A program made the translations under genes and the position numbers. A stretch of 6,897 nt of DNA from Amphritea sp. (GTDB taxonomy: Bacteria > Pseudomonadota > Gammaproteobacteria > Pseudomonadales > Nitrincolaceae). The DNA is taken from NCBI GenBank assembly GCA_024679635.1, contig JAIBDA010000074.1, forward strand, positions 1 through 6,897. Direction: 5' to 3'. Within the stretch, counting starts at the first letter, position 1, and every line of letters starts with the position of its first letter. The notes beneath the pieces were generated by a model that did not search any database, was not told the origin of the DNA, and was given only the letters and a program-made list of their open reading frames with translations. Of the stretch, positions 6,300-6,897 are shown one piece after another.

Positions 6300-6616
6300 A
6301 TCGTCAAAAAAGGTGTCTACTGCTAGTGACGGGAGAATATTCCGTATCTGTCCGGAGTGTTTTTCAGATGCTATGGGCTGGTTCACAATTGTTTTGTCAC
6401 CTGGGGCCCGTAAGATTATGCGGGGTGCTTCAAAGAATCTCTTAGCAGGTTATCATGATTTTACTTGCGTATATTCTCACCACAGAGTGGAGTTCTCGGT
6501 AAATATAGGAACTATTTTTCAGCCGGGAGGCGGTTCTTAGTTGTGCCAATATTTGATGGTTGATAGAGGCTGATTTTACAGAGTTATCAGTAATTCCTCT
6601 CATACTGGCTTCGATG

Positions 6617-6646
6617 CTGTTCCTATTGCCCCTCAGCGAGGAACAG
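6617..6646. repeat. Inverted repeat (hairpin) in the intergenic stretch
   Basis: CTGTTCCT (6617-6624) and AGGAACAG (6639-6646) are perfect 8-bp complements around a 14-base loop. No T-run follows on the plus strand and no A-run precedes it, so it is not a clear terminator. An operator or part of a small RNA are alternatives; the function is unknown. Confidence 0.45.
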
Positions 6647-6788
6647 ACCTGTTTCCTTATGCCTGATTCTGTAAGGGCGCTTGGATATAGGCATGGTGAT
6701 ACCCCTGATTAGCTAAATATACTTGTATAGAGGGTATAGTTGTAAAGATTGCTCTTTAGGTAATAACGTATTGTTTATATAAGTATTT

Positions 6789-6822
6789 TTGACTGTTCTT
6801 GCTTGCGTGAGTCATATATATT
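6789..6822 (+). promoter_or_regulatory. Possible sigma70 promoter near the right edge
   Basis: TTGACT (6789-6794) is a good -35 box. The best -10-like hexamer, TATATT (6817-6822), is 22 bases away, which is too far; CATATA at 6813-6818 has 18-base spacing but a poor match. A dyad TGACT-N15-AGTCA (6790-6814) overlaps the spacer and could be an operator. The ATG at 6858 follows. Confidence 0.3.
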
Positions 6823-6857
6823 CCACTGATTTTCTTATTCCTATAAAGAGGAATTCA

Positions 6858-6884
6858 ATGGGTGTTGAAAAACTGATGCTTTAG
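6858..6884 (+). CDS. Very short reading frame (MGVEKLML) with strong Shine-Dalgarno at the right edge
   Basis: AAAGAGGAA (6846-6853) sits 4 bases before ATG 6858, the best Shine-Dalgarno in the right flank, but the frame stops at TAG 6882-6884 after 8 codons. Possibilities are a leader peptide or upstream frame ahead of a gene beyond the window, a gene broken near its start, or a sequencing error. The window ends 13 bases after the stop, so this cannot be decided. Confidence 0.25.
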   Translation: MGVEKLML

Positions 6885-6897
6885 GACATTTGCCCTA

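Larger units (their letters stand above)
6300..6857. other. Gene-free intergenic stretch
   Basis: No convincing coding sequence is seen on either strand over 558 bases, and no tRNA or known riboswitch core is recognised. The stretch holds an 8-bp hairpin at 6617-6646. An increasingly AT-rich segment from about 6700 to 6840 looks like promoter DNA for a rightward gene. A dyad TAAAG-N6-CTTTA lies near 6741-6760. Confidence 0.6.

Noticed and set aside
6247..6540. A 97-codon open frame on the plus strand after dctM
   Set aside because: It begins just before the dctPQM terminator and reads through the stem and T-run, has no Shine-Dalgarno, and its product resembles no family I recognise.
6541..6857. 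A tRNA or known riboswitch in the right flank
   Set aside because: No cloverleaf with a T-loop GTTCRA box and no recognisable aptamer core was found; only one isolated 8-bp hairpin stands out.
1..6897. Mobile elements, CRISPR arrays or defence genes
   Set aside because: There are no spaced direct repeats, terminal inverted repeats with transposase, integrase, or Cas-like or toxin-like frames; all real genes belong to chemotaxis or dicarboxylate uptake.

Overview
The window reads as part of the chromosome of a marine-type gammaproteobacterium. The protein styles resemble Oceanospirillales such as Marinobacterium, Neptunomonas or Amphritea, but this is an inference from the look of the sequences and no search was run. 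Its theme is sensing and uptake of C4-dicarboxylates (succinate, fumarate, malate).

Layout. (1) 1-966, plus strand: the 3' part of a sigma54-dependent activator of the DctD type, holding the AAA+ domain and Fis-type HTH. Its receiver domain, and probably a partner kinase gene, lie upstream of the window. (2) 983-1012: a perfect hairpin terminator shared with the convergent gene. (3) 1029-2624, minus strand: a methyl-accepting chemotaxis protein whose periplasmic sensor carries a c-type heme motif (CLTCH). (4) 2625-3005: a divergent regulatory region. In front of dctP it holds two tandem dyads of activator-site type, a consensus IHF site and a near-perfect sigma54 promoter. A weaker sigma54-like element faces the chemoreceptor. 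(5) 3006-6214, plus strand: a complete TRAP transporter operon, dctP (periplasmic binding protein), dctQ (small membrane subunit) and dctM (large membrane subunit). A heavily structured 243-base gap separates dctP from dctQ, while dctQ and dctM overlap by 4 bases. (6) 6261-6299: the intrinsic terminator of the operon. (7) 6300-6897: no convincing gene. It ends with a strong Shine-Dalgarno, an ATG and an 8-codon reading frame at the right edge.

How the parts fit (inference). A DctB-like kinase outside the window would phosphorylate the DctD-like regulator. This would bind the paired dyads at about 2750-2801, be bent by IHF onto sigma54 polymerase at 2898-2914, and switch on dctPQM when dicarboxylate is present. 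RNA hairpins after dctP could protect the upstream message or limit read-through, giving more binding protein than membrane subunits. The divergent heme chemoreceptor may share the same activator sites, which would link redox or gas taxis to dicarboxylate uptake. No phage, IS, CRISPR or defence system is visible. The least explained pieces are the dctP-dctQ intergenic RNA structures and the possible two-way sigma54 control region.
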